DNA from: Siphonodentalium dalli
Taxonomy: Eukaryota; Mollusca; Scaphopoda; Gadilida; Siphonodentaliidae
Length of the DNA: 64,000 bases
Reading direction: 5' to 3'
Assembly: GCA_032622095.1 (NCBI GenBank)
Contig: CP136067.1
Coordinates: 135,537,990-135,601,989, forward strand
The position numbers were made by a program, and so were the translations under genes. Shown in pieces: positions 63,918 to 64,000 of the stretch (within the stretch, counting starts at the first letter, position 1; each line of letters starts with the position of its first letter). The notes under the pieces were generated by a model. The model did no database searches. It saw nothing but the letters and a program-made list of their open reading frames with translations, and was not told the DNA's origin.

Positions 63918-64000
63918 CTGAATTGTCTATAAATATTCCAGTCGATGATTCAATTGTGAAAAAAGTTACTCATAAATTTGTTACAAGCCTGAATTTAGTG

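Noticed and set aside
1-64000. tRNA, rRNA or snoRNA genes, including snoRNAs in RPL12 introns
   Set aside because: I searched by eye for B-box-like GGTTCGAATCC words and for conserved snoRNA boxes in context and found nothing convincing. A covariance-model scan would be decisive.

Overview
The window looks like nuclear DNA from a mollusc, most probably a bivalve. It is AT-rich, intron-bearing and crowded with short non-autonomous transposons. It also carries pearl/Helentron-like elements that end in ACAG microsatellites, an invertebrate-type armadillo-TIR protein and an intronless, divergent nicotinic-receptor-like channel; large expansions of the last two groups are known from bivalves. No species call is possible by eye.

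Three protein-coding genes are supported. (1) RPL12 (60S ribosomal protein uL11) lies on the minus strand. Its five small exons are spread over about 25.5 kb (25623 down to 154). All junctions are canonical and phase-matched and give about 168 residues. (2) An ARM-TIR gene lies on the plus strand, with five recognised exons between 47100 and 57495 and about 578 residues. It has an armadillo-like N-terminal part and a C-terminal TIR domain that keeps a glutamate at the position expected for TIR NAD-cleaving enzymes. (3) A single-exon Cys-loop receptor (nicotinic-like) lies on the minus strand at 62685-63917. Nothing links the three genes functionally. A broken non-LTR reverse transcriptase fragment lies at 27407-27975.

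Layout. 1-25.6 kb: RPL12 with introns packed with hAT-type elements (several with exact 8-bp target duplications), a Harbinger-like element, nested insertions and ~160-bp tandem units. 25.6-31.3 kb: RPL12 upstream region with a foldback element, a cluster of TGACGTTAGC-type motifs, the RT relic and a perfect 71-bp inverted repeat. 31.35-34.4 kb: a large terminal-inverted-repeat structure enclosing a head-to-tail array of pearl-like elements. 34.5-41 kb: more repeat units, a long-TIR element and a 2.5-kb tandem-repeat-bearing element nested in another repeat. 41.2-56.5 kb: six copies of a piggyBac-like (TTAA) MITE with double hairpins, overlapping the ARM-TIR gene. 57.5-62.6 kb: further MITEs and tandem units before the receptor gene.

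The main biological interest is the ARM-TIR gene, whose visible stop codon is supplied by a hAT MITE, and the dense, layered collection of hairpin-forming mobile elements whose insertion order can be read from the sequence. All calls come from reading the sequence. Family assignments rest on remembered family features, not on a database search.
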